Shown here piece after piece: positions 27,716 to 35,697 of a stretch of DNA of 64,000 bases. The notes under the pieces were generated by a model. The model did not search any database. It had not been told where the DNA came from and was given only the letters and a program-made list of their open reading frames with translations. Source of the DNA: Scytonematopsis contorta HA4267-MV1 (GTDB lineage: Bacteria > Cyanobacteriota > Cyanobacteriia > Cyanobacteriales > Nostocaceae); the NCBI GenBank assembly GCA_019359035.1, contig JAHHIC010000057.1, forward strand, positions 1-64,000. The letters are read 5' to 3'. Position 1 is the first letter of the stretch. Every line of letters starts with the position of its first letter. The position numbers and the translations under genes were made by a program.

Positions 27716-28375
27716 ATGTTACGCAAATGGTTATCGTTGTACTGGCGGCAATTACTAGGCTTGCTAATATTTAGCGCAACAATCACTCCAATCGCGCTGA
27801 ATGTTTATGTTAATTTTACTACTAATAACCAACGCTTTACCGAACCAGGAAAAATACCACCACATCGTGTAGCAATTGTTTTTGGTGCGGGTGTGCGAGA
27901 AAACGGAATACCATCACCCATGCTAGCAGATAGAGTAACAGCAGCAGTGGAACTTTATAAACTGGGACGAGTACAAAAATTATTAATGACGGGAGATAAC
28001 AGCCGTCCTGACTACGATGAAGTTACAGCGATGGAACGTTTTGCAGCTGAAAAAGGCGTACCCAAAAAAGATATTACCTTAGACTATGCGGGCTTTAGTA
28101 CTTATGAAAGTTGCTATCGTGCTAAGGAGATTTTCGGTGTTAAAAAAGCGGTTTTAATTTCCCAAAAATTTCATTTACCTCGCGCTGTTTATATTTGTGA
28201 GCAACTTGGTGTAGAATCCGTAGGCTTGGGAACTCCAGATTGGGAAACCTATAGTCAGAAAACAATTGGTTTCTATAGTTTCCGAGAATTCTTCTCAACC
28301 ATTAACGCATTGTTAGAAGTACATATTACTCGTCCTAAACCGACTTTCTTAGGGCCATTTGAAGGAATACAATAA
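27716..28375 (+). CDS. YdcF/SanA family membrane protein (DUF218)
   Basis: A 219-residue protein with one N-terminal membrane segment (about 8-30) and a DUF218 domain outside. Seen: VAIVFGAGVRENGIPSPMLADRV, LLMTGDNSRPDYDEV, and the basic VLISQKFHLPRAVYICEQLGV. E. coli SanA and its relatives act in envelope integrity; the reaction is not established. The position near murT and gatD fits an envelope role. Confidence 0.87.
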   Translation: MLRKWLSLYWRQLLGLLIFSATITPIALNVYVNFTTNNQRFTEPGKIPPHRVAIVFGAGVRENGIPSPMLADRVTAAVELYKLGRVQKLLMTGDNSRPDYDEVTAMERFAAEKGVPKKDITLDYAGFSTYESCYRAKEIFGVKKAVLISQKFHLPRAVYICEQLGVESVGLGTPDWETYSQKTIGFYSFREFFSTINALLEVHITRPKPTFLGPFEGIQ

Positions 28376-28380
28376 GTAGG

Positions 28381-28446
28381 TTGACCGTCAACAGCCAACC
28401 ATCAACTGTCAACCATCAACTGTCAACCATCAACTGTCAACCATCA
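28381..28446. repeat. 14-bp tandem repeat CAACTGTCAACCAT
   Basis: About four head-to-tail copies fill the gap between ydcF and hetF. The last copies run up to the hetF stop. Related GGTTGACGGTTGAC steps are at 9361-9383. Confidence 0.85.
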
Positions 28447-28448
28447 AC

Positions 28449-30941
28449 CTACTGACTCGCTTGTTGTTGACTGCTTTTTCGGTTTAACAGGGATTTCCAA
28501 TCCCCAATTGCTTTTTCTGTCCACAGCCAATCTTGTTTCAATTGATTTACCTGGAAATTTTCAGGAGCCTCTTTAACCACCTTTTGACGGAATTTAATTG
28601 CCTCACTCAAATACCTGTCCCGTTTGCTGGCTTCAAATTGGTCATCAACAGACTTATACAACCCTAAGGCTAACCCTGCGTATGCTGTTAAAGTATCCTT
28701 TTGGGAAGTTCTTTGTTCTACAGCTAATTTCAAACCTCTAAACCAAGCATCATTAGCTCGTAAAAGATTACCTTCTGCGTAGAAAGCAAATCCCAAAGCA
28801 TTTTTATACAACACTGAGTCAGGCTTTCTTTTTGCTGCAGCTTCCCACAAAAGACGTGCATCATCAAAGTTATATTTTTTATCTCCTGTTTGAATCAACT
28901 GCCAAATCAATCGACCTTTATAAAAGTTAACTGCTGGGTCTTCCAATTGTGCAGCAGGAATCAAATCCAAGATAGCTTGAGCTTTGGGGAGTTCACTACG
29001 GTCAAGTAGTTCTTCCACAGCCATCAATCCTGCATTTAAGTCTCCCTGATTGATTTTGTCGGTAGCAAACGTGATTAGCATACCTGTTGAAGCTGTTTTT
29101 ATATCCTTGGTATTAAAGCTTTGCCTAGCCCCTGGTTTTGGCTGTGCTTGAGTTTCTGTTCTTGTAGAAATTGGTAGCGCTTCTGGCTGCTGTGGTCTTT
29201 GACTTAGACCCCACATACTTACACCAACAACAAATGCAAGAGCGCTTGCTCCCATAACACCAACAATTGCTCTGGGTTTGTGCTTACGCTTTGTTGTTGT
29301 GTTCGCTGATGTGTTTGTGATGCCACCATCAATAGCATTTAAGCTTAGTAAAGACGAGTCTTGGCTATCATCCCAATTATCCCAACTAGCAGTTTGGCTG
29401 GTAACGGAGGCTATTTCCCCAGATATTTTACTGCTAAATTGGCTACTGCTAGATTGGCTAGTTTCTGTCGATGGAATTGACTCTGAACTATCGCTATAAG
29501 ATAACTCAGTATTTGAAGAATGCTGGTCTAACTGATTAAACAGTTCCGAAACGATGGCAGAGTCTTCTTCATAGCTTGAGTCCCCTGTATAAACATCTCC
29601 AATAAAATCATCCCACGTATCATCCCCAAGCCAGTCGAGGTCTGAGGAGTCCCTGAGTGCGGAGCCTGTTATATCCTCAATGGGTAAAGGCATATCGCTA
29701 TTGGTTAGCGATTGAGAATAAATATTATCTGTTGTTTGTAAAGGAACTGTTACATCACCTAGTAACTCCGTAATTTGAGGAAAAGGCATTTCGGGACACA
29801 GGTAACCATTAAAGTCTGACTGTAGATATAAAATTGGCAATGCCCAAAACATTTCATGAGCGCTATAAGCTGTGATTAAACCTTGACGAACGCGACTGAC
29901 GCACAAATCTAAGGCGTAACCTTGAGATAAATTGCGATAAAACAATTGTGTCAGGGTAACAGCAACATCATCAGGAATGCGTTCGGACATTGCTAAAACG
30001 CTTTTTATACCACGTTTTACAAGGGTTTCAGTTAGATTACTTTCCCCTGTTTCCAAATTGTCCAAAGTTGCCCCTGCTCCCAAACAGGAGTTGAAAACAG
30101 CCATTTGGATGTTATTGTTAACAAGCAAGCCAGCCAAATCGTCGCCAGTTAAAGCTTCTGTTAAACCAGTTCGATTATTAACAAGGTAAATTGCACCACC
30201 ATTTGCCCCCACGTCACTATGACCAGAGTAGTGTAAAATATGGTACTTCCCTTGCTCTAGAGCTTGTGTTAACTCTTCCCTTCCTGGTTGTTCCAAAACA
30301 GTTAACTCAATTTCTGGCAAATAATTACCATTTTCATTAATTCTAGGTGTTTGTCGATGGTGCAATTCTGCTCTTAGTTTGACAGCCTCTTGGTTAAGCA
30401 AATCGAGACGTACCAAATCAGTAGGTGAAGCAATCACCATCAATACTCTAATCGCACCATCGTCTGGTAGCATGGGGACATTTGCTGTACCCCAACGAGA
30501 AGTATTACCAATACGACTTTGATAACGAGAAAAAGAAATATAAGGACCAGTGGCAATGGGACGACGCGAATCGTGCATCACTTCCCAAGGCAAACGTGCT
30601 AGTCTGTTGTCCTTTAAGCCCAAACGCAAACGCAGTACCTGTTGGTGGTTCTGAGCGATACTTTGCGCTGCTATCCAACTATCCCTGAGAGTGCCTTGAA
30701 ACAGTGCATTGTAGAGTTGCTGACCCAAAGTTACTAAGTTTACAGAGTTATGTGTAATTTCGCTCTGAAAAACGGATGTTAAAGGGTCATTCATTAAATG
30801 TCCAGCAGCTGTCAACCATTCAGCTACAGGCCAAGTTACTAGTTCTTCTGCCAATGGCACCCCAGGTGCGACTTCTTCCGTCCGCACCAAGTAGTCGTTT
30901 TGCCCTACTGGGGTTACGGAAATATGAAATTCCTGGGTCAC
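28449..30941 (-). CDS. hetF: HetF-type CHAT protein, heterocyst differentiation
   Basis: An 830-residue protein. N-terminal CHAT (caspase-like) protease domain with the dyad His241 (HYSGHSD) and Cys286 (VFNSCLGAG). Then a long acidic, Ser-rich linker (about 420-540), one membrane segment (about 557-577, IVGVMGASALAFVVGVSMW) and C-terminal TPR-like helices. HetF is needed for heterocyst differentiation and cell division control in Anabaena, affecting HetR turnover and PatU3. Identification rests on this architecture plus the NsiR1 array directly upstream, the known neighbourhood of hetF. It starts with GTG at 30941, with AGGA 7 nt upstream. The first NsiR1 copy lies 700 bp upstream on the opposite strand, so a long hetF leader would be antisense to it. 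Confidence 0.87.
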   Translation of the reverse strand: MTQEFHISVTPVGQNDYLVRTEEVAPGVPLAEELVTWPVAEWLTAAGHLMNDPLTSVFQSEITHNSVNLVTLGQQLYNALFQGTLRDSWIAAQSIAQNHQQVLRLRLGLKDNRLARLPWEVMHDSRRPIATGPYISFSRYQSRIGNTSRWGTANVPMLPDDGAIRVLMVIASPTDLVRLDLLNQEAVKLRAELHHRQTPRINENGNYLPEIELTVLEQPGREELTQALEQGKYHILHYSGHSDVGANGGAIYLVNNRTGLTEALTGDDLAGLLVNNNIQMAVFNSCLGAGATLDNLETGESNLTETLVKRGIKSVLAMSERIPDDVAVTLTQLFYRNLSQGYALDLCVSRVRQGLITAYSAHEMFWALPILYLQSDFNGYLCPEMPFPQITELLGDVTVPLQTTDNIYSQSLTNSDMPLPIEDITGSALRDSSDLDWLGDDTWDDFIGDVYTGDSSYEEDSAIVSELFNQLDQHSSNTELSYSDSSESIPSTETSQSSSSQFSSKISGEIASVTSQTASWDNWDDSQDSSLLSLNAIDGGITNTSANTTTKRKHKPRAIVGVMGASALAFVVGVSMWGLSQRPQQPEALPISTRTETQAQPKPGARQSFNTKDIKTASTGMLITFATDKINQGDLNAGLMAVEELLDRSELPKAQAILDLIPAAQLEDPAVNFYKGRLIWQLIQTGDKKYNFDDARLLWEAAAKRKPDSVLYKNALGFAFYAEGNLLRANDAWFRGLKLAVEQRTSQKDTLTAYAGLALGLYKSVDDQFEASKRDRYLSEAIKFRQKVVKEAPENFQVNQLKQDWLWTEKAIGDWKSLLNRKSSQQQASQ

Positions 30942-31604
30942 AACGTTTCCTGTTTGCCTCCTAAATTGGGTTTGAAACTAGACAGTTTCTCGTAGATGCA
31001 CTGACTTATTGTTACTAGATGCATCCTGATACACACATGTTTCTGATTTGAGTTGTTTTGCTCATATTGCTTAACTTTTACAACTTTATCCGGATAATAT
31101 TGCAGTTACACAGAACACTAGCTGGTAAATACACCTTAAATTTTCACTTCCCCTCCACTGGTGGTTTTACTCCAATGGGGGTTTTTCCAATAGTTGGAAC
31201 ACAATAATCCCCGTTCTAGCAAATTTCTTCTAAATATGGTGTTCGGTTTTGTGAAAGTTTCAACATATTGATTTACCTGTCATCCATATTAACTGTAGTA
31301 ACTCGTGCAACATTTCGTTAGACAATACGAACATTTTTATAGAAATTTCACGTAGACTGTTTAGACCACAATGCATGGCTTGTTGACAACCTCCGAGATA
31401 ACATCTGTATAAATAGATTGTATTCTTTTGTATGAGTTCCTTTTAACTTTTCAGTTACTTTGTACAATAAGTCTGTTCATCGTCATGTCAGCTACAATAC
31501 CTCAAGTCCTTGAATTATAAGGCTTTTTAATTTATGATTTTTAGATTTAATTTAAATAATTATTTGCTCAAAAACACCAATAATTCTCTTTTTTGGTAAA
31601 TTTA
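30942..31604. promoter_or_regulatory. Upstream region of hetF
   Basis: About 660 bp between hetF and the first NsiR1 box. A degenerate NsiR1-like 5' end (TAGATGCATCCTGATA) lies at 31016-31033. A hairpin CCCCTCCACTGG / CCAATGGGGG followed by T5 at 31150-31187 looks like a plus-strand terminator. The hetF promoter should be here or further upstream; no clear sigma-70 pair stands out. Confidence 0.5.
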
Positions 31605-31640
31605 TCCTGAACGTACTGGTTAGATTCAGAACATGTAATT

Positions 31641-31699
31641 GGTAGATGCACCCTGATAACTAATTTCCTAGTTGGAGAATTTCTTCAGCTAGGTTTTTT
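31641..31699 (+). ncRNA. nsiR1: NsiR1-like copy 1
   Basis: Nearest copy to hetF and 500 bp apart from the main block. TCCTGA box at 31605. Divergent hairpin CCTAG/CTAGG with T7. This copy could overlap a long hetF leader in antisense. Confidence 0.82.
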
Positions 31700-32160
31700 A
31701 TTTTCTTAATCTAGTTATGTGGAGAAAAAATAGTTAACAAATTCCTAGGGGAATAAGGCGACCTCGACCCAAATTTGTACCTTAAGAGCATCCAAAAAAT
31801 ATTGCCCTCCCAACGGTGACTCCCCCTCCCCGTTCAATACTTGGAAGGTTTTGCCGCAAAATACCTAAATACGTAGGTTGGGTTGAGGAACGTTCACCGA
31901 AGGTGGAGCGGAGCGCTTAACCCAACAAATACAACGTTTCGGTTGGGTTTCCGTCCCGTCCTCAACCCAACCTACAAAATCTCAAAACCTTCGCAGTATT
32001 GCCTCCCCGTTAACCTACCGTGTACGCGAGGAGGAGAGGGTTGGAGGTGAGGTTTCTTTGGCTGAGACGACCACCTAAATTGCGAATATCTGTTTATCAC
32101 GAGGACTTATACCCCTAATTCGCCAACAGTATGCTAGAAGTTTTGCAGTATTCAAGCCTA
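31700..32160. other. Insertion-like gap in the NsiR1 array
   Basis: About 460 bp separate copy 1 from copy 2. The gap contains the inverted-repeat element at 31873-31975 and other palindromic pieces (CCTCCCCGTTAAC, CCTCCCCGTTC). No gene or NsiR1 unit is seen. Confidence 0.6.
31873..31975. repeat. GTAGGTTGGGTTGAGG inverted-repeat element
   Basis: Arms GTAGGTTGGGTTGAGGA and TCCTCAACCCAACCTAC are complementary about 100 bp apart. An inner AACCCAAC/GTTGGGTT pair lies between them. MITE-like, common type in cyanobacteria. Confidence 0.85.
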
Positions 32161-32196
32161 TCCGGATTTGATGAGTAATGAATAGAACAATTAAGT

Positions 32197-32255
32197 GGTA
32201 GATGCACCCTGATAACTCATTCCCTTAGTTGGTTAAGACCTGCTAGGGGATTTTT
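32197..32255 (+). ncRNA. nsiR1: NsiR1-like copy 2
   Basis: TCCGGA box at 32161. CCCTTAG/CTAGGGG stem with T5. First of five nearly identical 142-144 bp units. Confidence 0.85.
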
Positions 32256-32338
32256 ATTTGATTTTTTTAATATTGGTATTGATTACACTCAGTCAAAATC
32301 TATCCGGATTTGATGAGTAATGAATAGAACAATTAAGT

Positions 32339-32397
32339 GGTAGATGCACCCTGATAACTCATTCCCTTAGTTGGTTAAGACCTGCTAGGGGATTTTT
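32339..32397 (+). ncRNA. nsiR1: NsiR1-like copy 3
   Basis: TCCGGA box at 32303. Identical to copy 2 as read by eye; period 142 bp. Confidence 0.85.
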
Positions 32398-32480
32398 ATT
32401 TGATTTTTTTAATATTGGTATTGATTACACTCAGTCAAAATCTATCCGGATTTGATGAGTAATGAATAGAACAATTAAGT

Positions 32481-32539
32481 GGTAGATGCACCCTGATAAC
32501 TCATTCCCTTAGTTGGTTAAGACCTGCTAGGGGATTTTT
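32481..32539 (+). ncRNA. nsiR1: NsiR1-like copy 4
   Basis: TCCGGA box at 32445. Identical to copies 2 and 3; period 142 bp. Confidence 0.85.
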
Positions 32540-32622
32540 ATTTGATTTTTTTAATATTGGTATTGATTACACTCAGTCAAAATCTATCCGGATTTGATGA
32601 GTAATGAATAGAACAATTAAGT

Positions 32623-32681
32623 GGTAGATGCACCCTGATAACTCATTCCCTTAGTTGGCTACGACCTGCTAGGGGATTTTT
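32623..32681 (+). ncRNA. nsiR1: NsiR1-like copy 5
   Basis: TCCGGA box at 32587. The loop differs slightly from copy 4 (GGCTACGACC instead of GGTTAAGACC). Confidence 0.85.
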
Positions 32682-32766
32682 ATTTGATTTATTTTTAATA
32701 TTGGTATTGATTACACTCAGTCAAAATCTATCCGGATTTGATGAGTAATGAATAGAACAATTAAGT

Positions 32767-32851
32767 GGTAGATGCACCCTGATAACTCATTCCCTTAGTT
32801 GGCTATGACCTGTGGTTACGACCTGTGGTTACGACCTGCTGGGGGATTTTT
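32767..32851 (+). ncRNA. nsiR1: NsiR1-like copy 6, expanded loop
   Basis: TCCGGA box at 32731. The terminator loop carries two extra 13-nt TGTGGTTACGACC units, making the RNA about 85 nt. The stem CCCTTAG/CTGGGGG is kept. Confidence 0.82.
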
Positions 32852-32934
32852 ATTTGATTTTTTTAATCTTGGTATTAATTACACTCAGTTGAAATCCATC
32901 CGGATTTGATGAGTGATTAATAGAACAATTAAGT

Positions 32935-32994
32935 GGTAGATGCACCCTGATAACTCATTCCCCTAGTTGGCTGCCACCCGCTAGGGGGTTTTTT
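32935..32994 (+). ncRNA. nsiR1: NsiR1-like copy 7, hybrid unit
   Basis: The upstream half is of the TCCGGA type (box at 32899) as in copies 2-6. The transcribed half is of the CCCCTAG/CTAGGGG type as in copies 8-11. It looks like a recombinant between the two subfamilies. Confidence 0.85.
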
Positions 32995-33061
32995 ATTTTT
33001 CGCAAATAACATTCGTACAAAATTATCCTGAAGAACCTGTTTCGGTAGCGAACATTAAATT

Positions 33062-33122
33062 GGTAGATGCACCCTGATAACTCATTCCCCTAGTTGGCTG
33101 CCACCCGCTAGGGGGTTTTTTT
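33062..33122 (+). ncRNA. nsiR1: NsiR1-like copy 8
   Basis: TCCTGA box at 33026. CCCCTAG/CTAGGGG stem with T7. Confidence 0.87.
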
Positions 33123-33189
33123 ATTTTTCACAAATAATATTCGTACAAAATTATCCTGAAGAACCTGTTTCGGTAGCGAACATTAAATT

Positions 33190-33250
33190 GGTAGATGCAC
33201 CCTGATAACTCATTCCCCTAGTTGGCTGCCACCCGCTAGGGGGTTTTTTT
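33190..33250 (+). ncRNA. nsiR1: NsiR1-like copy 9
   Basis: TCCTGA box at 33154. Near-identical to copy 8; period 128 bp. Confidence 0.87.
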
Positions 33251-33317
33251 ATTTTTCGCAAATAACATTCGCACAAAATTATCCTGAGGAATCTGTTTCG
33301 GTAGCGAACATTAAATT

Positions 33318-33377
33318 GGTAGATGCACCCTGATAACTCATTCCCCTAGTTGGCTGCCACCCGCTAGGGGGTTTTTT
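33318..33377 (+). ncRNA. nsiR1: NsiR1-like copy 10
   Basis: TCCTGA box at 33282. Near-identical to copy 9; period 128 bp. Confidence 0.87.
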
Positions 33378-33444
33378 ATTTTTCGCAAATAACATTCGCA
33401 CAAAATTATCCTGAGGAATCTGTTTCGGTAGCGAACATTAAATT

Positions 33445-33502
33445 GGTAGATGCACCCTGATAACTCATTCCCCTAGTTGGCTGCCACCCGCTAGGGGTTT
33501 TT
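33445..33502 (+). ncRNA. nsiR1: NsiR1-like copy 11
   Basis: TCCTGA box at 33409. Stem CCCCTAG/CTAGGGG with a shorter T5 run. Confidence 0.87.
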
Positions 33503-33586
33503 ATTTTTCACAGTGAAATGATGATTACAAACACTTTTCGCAGTAAATTATCTTGAAGACTTTATTTTACTGACGAACATAAAACT

Positions 33587-33642
33587 GGTAGATACACCCT
33601 GATAACTCATTCCCTAGTTGGCTACGAACTCTAGGGCTTTTT
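33587..33642 (+). ncRNA. nsiR1: NsiR1-like copy 12
   Basis: Box changed to TCTTGA at 33551. The 5' end reads GATACACCC instead of GATGCACCC. Stem CCCTAG/CTAGGG. Confidence 0.8.
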
Positions 33643-33725
33643 ATTGTAAACAATAAACAATAAAAAATAAAGCCTTTTACAAAAAATCATCCTGATGGTT
33701 GTGTTTTACAAGCGAACACTGAATT

Positions 33726-33786
33726 GGTAGATGCACCCTGATAACTCATTCCCTTAGTTGGCTAACGCCTGCTGGGGGATTTTTTT
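33726..33786 (+). ncRNA. nsiR1: NsiR1-like copy 13
   Basis: TCCTGA box at 33690. Stem CCCTTAG/CTGGGGG with wobble pairs, T7. Confidence 0.85.
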
Positions 33787-33901
33787 ATCCAAATCAAAAA
33801 ATAAACTACTTTTTATAAACGCTTTTTTACAAACAAAGTTAGCAAAAAAACTATTACAAAAATTATCCTGAAGGCGTTGTTTAACTCGCGAACATTAAAT
33901 T

Positions 33902-33960
33902 GGTAGATGCACCCTGATAACTCATCCTCTAGTTGGCTAACACCTGCTGGAGGATTTTTT
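33902..33960 (+). ncRNA. nsiR1: NsiR1-like copy 14
   Basis: TCCTGA box at 33866. Stem CCTCTAG/CTGGAGG: both arms changed together compared with CCCC/GGGG copies. This compensatory change supports the RNA hairpin. Confidence 0.87.
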
Positions 33961-34046
33961 ATTTATTCAAAAATAAACTGCTTTTTACAAATAAGGTTCG
34001 CAAAAAACTATCCTGAAGATTGTCTTTCGCTGGCGAAGATTAAATT

Positions 34047-34105
34047 GGTAGATGCACCCTGATAACTCATCCCCTAGTTGGCTGCCACCCGCTAGGGGGT
34101 TTTTT
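34047..34105 (+). ncRNA. nsiR1: NsiR1-like copy 15
   Basis: TCCTGA box at 34011. Stem CCCCTAG/CTAGGGG, T6. Confidence 0.85.
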
Positions 34106-34191
34106 ATTCCAAAAATAAACTGCTTTTTTACAAACAAAATTCGCTTTCCAAAACTATCCTGAGGATTGTCTTAACTAGCGAAGATTAAATT

Positions 34192-34247
34192 GGTAGATGC
34201 ACCCTGATAACTTATCCCTGGTTGGTTAAAACCTTCTAGGGCTTTTT
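34192..34247 (+). ncRNA. nsiR1: NsiR1-like copy 16
   Basis: TCCTGA box at 34157, only 35 nt upstream (one base deleted from the spacer). Stem CCCTGG/CTAGGG. Confidence 0.8.
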
Positions 34248-34330
34248 ATTGTAAACAATAAACCCGAAAAAATAAAGGGTTTTACAAAAAATCATCCTGA
34301 TGATTGTATTTAAATGGCGAAGATTAAATT

Positions 34331-34386
34331 GGTAGATGCACCCTGATAATTTATCCCTAGTTGGTTAAAACCTTCTAGGGCTTTTT
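34331..34386 (+). ncRNA. nsiR1: NsiR1-like copy 17
   Basis: TCCTGA box at 34295. Stem CCCTAG/CTAGGG, T5. Near-identical upstream region to copy 18. Confidence 0.83.
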
Positions 34387-34469
34387 ATTGTAAACAATAA
34401 ACCCAAAAAAATAAAGGGTTTTACAAAAAATCATCCTGATGATTGTATTTAAATGGCGAAGATTAAATT

Positions 34470-34536
34470 GGTAGATGCACCCTGATAACTTATCCCTAGC
34501 TAGTTAACTAATTGGTTAAACCTGCTAGGGTTTTTT
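34470..34536 (+). ncRNA. nsiR1: NsiR1-like copy 18
   Basis: TCCTGA box at 34434. The loop is longer, with CTAGTTAACTAATTGG. Stem CCCTAG/CTAGGG, T6. Confidence 0.83.
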
Positions 34537-34620
34537 ATTGTAAACAATAATCTGTTAATTGCCAATAATATTCGCTTAAAACTATCCTGATGATTATGCC
34601 GAACTCGCGAACACTATATT

Positions 34621-34687
34621 GGTAGATGCACCCTGATAACTTATCCCTAGCTAGTTAACTAATTGGTTAAACCTGCTAGGGGTTTTT
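34621..34687 (+). ncRNA. nsiR1: NsiR1-like copy 19
   Basis: TCCTGA box at 34585. Same long loop as copy 18. Stem CCCTAG/CTAGGG, T5. Confidence 0.83.
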
Positions 34688-34770
34688 ATTGTAAACAATA
34701 ATTTGTAGATTGCAAATAATATTCGCGAAAACTAATAAACAAATTGCTTTTAGCTCGCGAATATTAAATT

Positions 34771-34834
34771 GGTAGTCGTAGATGCACACTGATAACTCAT
34801 TCCCTTAGTTAGCCTTTACGCCACTAGGGATTTT
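34771..34834 (+). ncRNA. nsiR1: NsiR1-like copy 20, probably decayed
   Basis: No box at the -36 position (reads ATAAAC). The 5' end has a 6-nt duplication (GGTAGTCGTAGATGC) and CACACTG in place of CACCCTG. The T run is short. Probably silent. Confidence 0.6.
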
Positions 34835-35074
34835 CATTGTAAAGAGTCTTTGGATAAATTCATAGGGGGTGATACCCCTTGGACATTATTTTCTCAATTA
34901 TTCAAATATTTGCGGAAATATAATTAATTATTTTTCGGTTTTTAATTTCTATCATGATTTCGCCAAGATAAGCTGATTAAAAAGCACAAATTACAATTTA
35001 AACTGATTTGCTAAATGTTTTTGAGCAAACCAATTTGAAAAGAGCTAAAATTCAGTAATTTTCCCCAGAAATTA
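34835..35074. other. Gap between NsiR1 copies 20 and 21
   Basis: About 240 AT-rich bases without an NsiR1 unit or gene. A short hairpin AGGGGGTGATACCCCT lies at 34864-34879. Confidence 0.5.
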
Positions 35075-35110
35075 TCCTGAGGATTGTAAATAAACAAGGA
35101 ATATTAAATT

Positions 35111-35173
35111 GGTAGATGCACCCTGATAACTCATTTCCCTAGTTAACTATTAAAGCTAATTAGGGGTTTTTTT
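35111..35173 (+). ncRNA. nsiR1: NsiR1-like copy 21
   Basis: Last copy. TCCTGA box at 35075. Divergent but longer stem CCCTAGTTA/TAATTAGGG with T7. It ends 110 bp before the thioredoxin-like gene on the same strand. Confidence 0.82.
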
Positions 35174-35282
35174 ATTATGGGCTACTAAGAAGCCTGTAGC
35201 TTTTGGTGCAGTGCGACCAATATGCTAGGATTTAATACTATACATGAAAAAATCTTCTTAATCACACTTTTCTGGCAAATCT

Positions 35283-35606
35283 ATGGAATTAGCCGTAATC
35301 AAGTTCTCTAGCGAAGAATGTGGTATTTGCCACAAAATGTCCCACTATGACCAAAAAGTGTCAGAAGAACTGGGATTACGATTTATTAGCGTCAAAATGC
35401 AGGATACTGCGACTTATCGCCAGTATCGTAAGATTTTACTAACTCAATATCCTGATAAATCTGAAATGGGATGGCCGACCTATATTATCTGCGACTCTCC
35501 TGAAGGGGAATTTAAAATTCTGGGAGAAGTCAAGGGGGGACATCCTAAAGGTGAATTTAGAACCCGTATGCAAGAAGTTCTGGATTCTGTAGGGAGTGGG
35601 GAGTAG
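35283..35606 (+). CDS. Thioredoxin-like protein
   Basis: A 107-residue thioredoxin-fold protein with an active-site-like CGIC (residues 13-16, FSSEECGICHKM) and a cis-Pro in MGWPTYIICDSPEG. It probably acts as a dithiol oxidoreductase in the cytoplasm. The last five residues (VGSGE) and the stop are encoded by the GGGAGTG heptamer array, so the C-terminus has been replaced by repeat sequence. It lies 110 bp downstream of the last NsiR1 terminator on the same strand, so NsiR1 read-through could reach it. Confidence 0.8.
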   Translation: MELAVIKFSSEECGICHKMSHYDQKVSEELGLRFISVKMQDTATYRQYRKILLTQYPDKSEMGWPTYIICDSPEGEFKILGEVKGGHPKGEFRTRMQEVLDSVGSGE

Positions 35607-35675
35607 GGAGTGGGGGAGTGGGGAGTGGGAGTTGGGAGTGGGGAGTTGGGAGTTGGGAGTGGGAGTGGGGGGAGT
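35594..35675. repeat. GGGGAGTGGGAGT repeat array
   Basis: Irregular head-to-tail GGGAGTG/GGGAGTT heptamers that begin inside the thioredoxin-like gene and run past its TAG stop. Confidence 0.85.
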
Positions 35676-35697
35676 TAAAGATAGGGATGAGGAATAA

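Larger units (their letters stand above)
31605..35173 (+). repeat. Tandem array of 21 NsiR1-like sRNA genes
   Basis: Twenty-one repeat units on the plus strand, upstream of hetF. Each has a box (TCCGGA in copies 2-7, TCCTGA in 13 copies, TCTTGA in copy 12), a 30-nt spacer, the 5' end GGTAGATGCACCCTGATAA, and a hairpin plus T run. The box starts exactly 36 nt before GGTAG in 19 copies, 35 nt in copy 16, and is lost in copy 20. NsiR1 is a heterocyst-specific ~60-nt sRNA known from a 12-copy array upstream of hetF in Anabaena 7120, with a DIF1-type TCCGGA at -35. Periods are 142-144 bp in copies 2-6 and 127-128 bp in copies 8-11; the rest vary. Confidence 0.9.

Noticed and set aside
30776-30964. 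Short plus-strand open frames inside hetF
   Set aside because: They are antisense shadows of the hetF coding sequence with no independent support.
31605-35173. CRISPR array
   Set aside because: Repeat units contain a promoter-like box and a terminator, spacing is 120-180 bp and the sequences between conserved parts are themselves repeated, not unique spacers. No cas genes.
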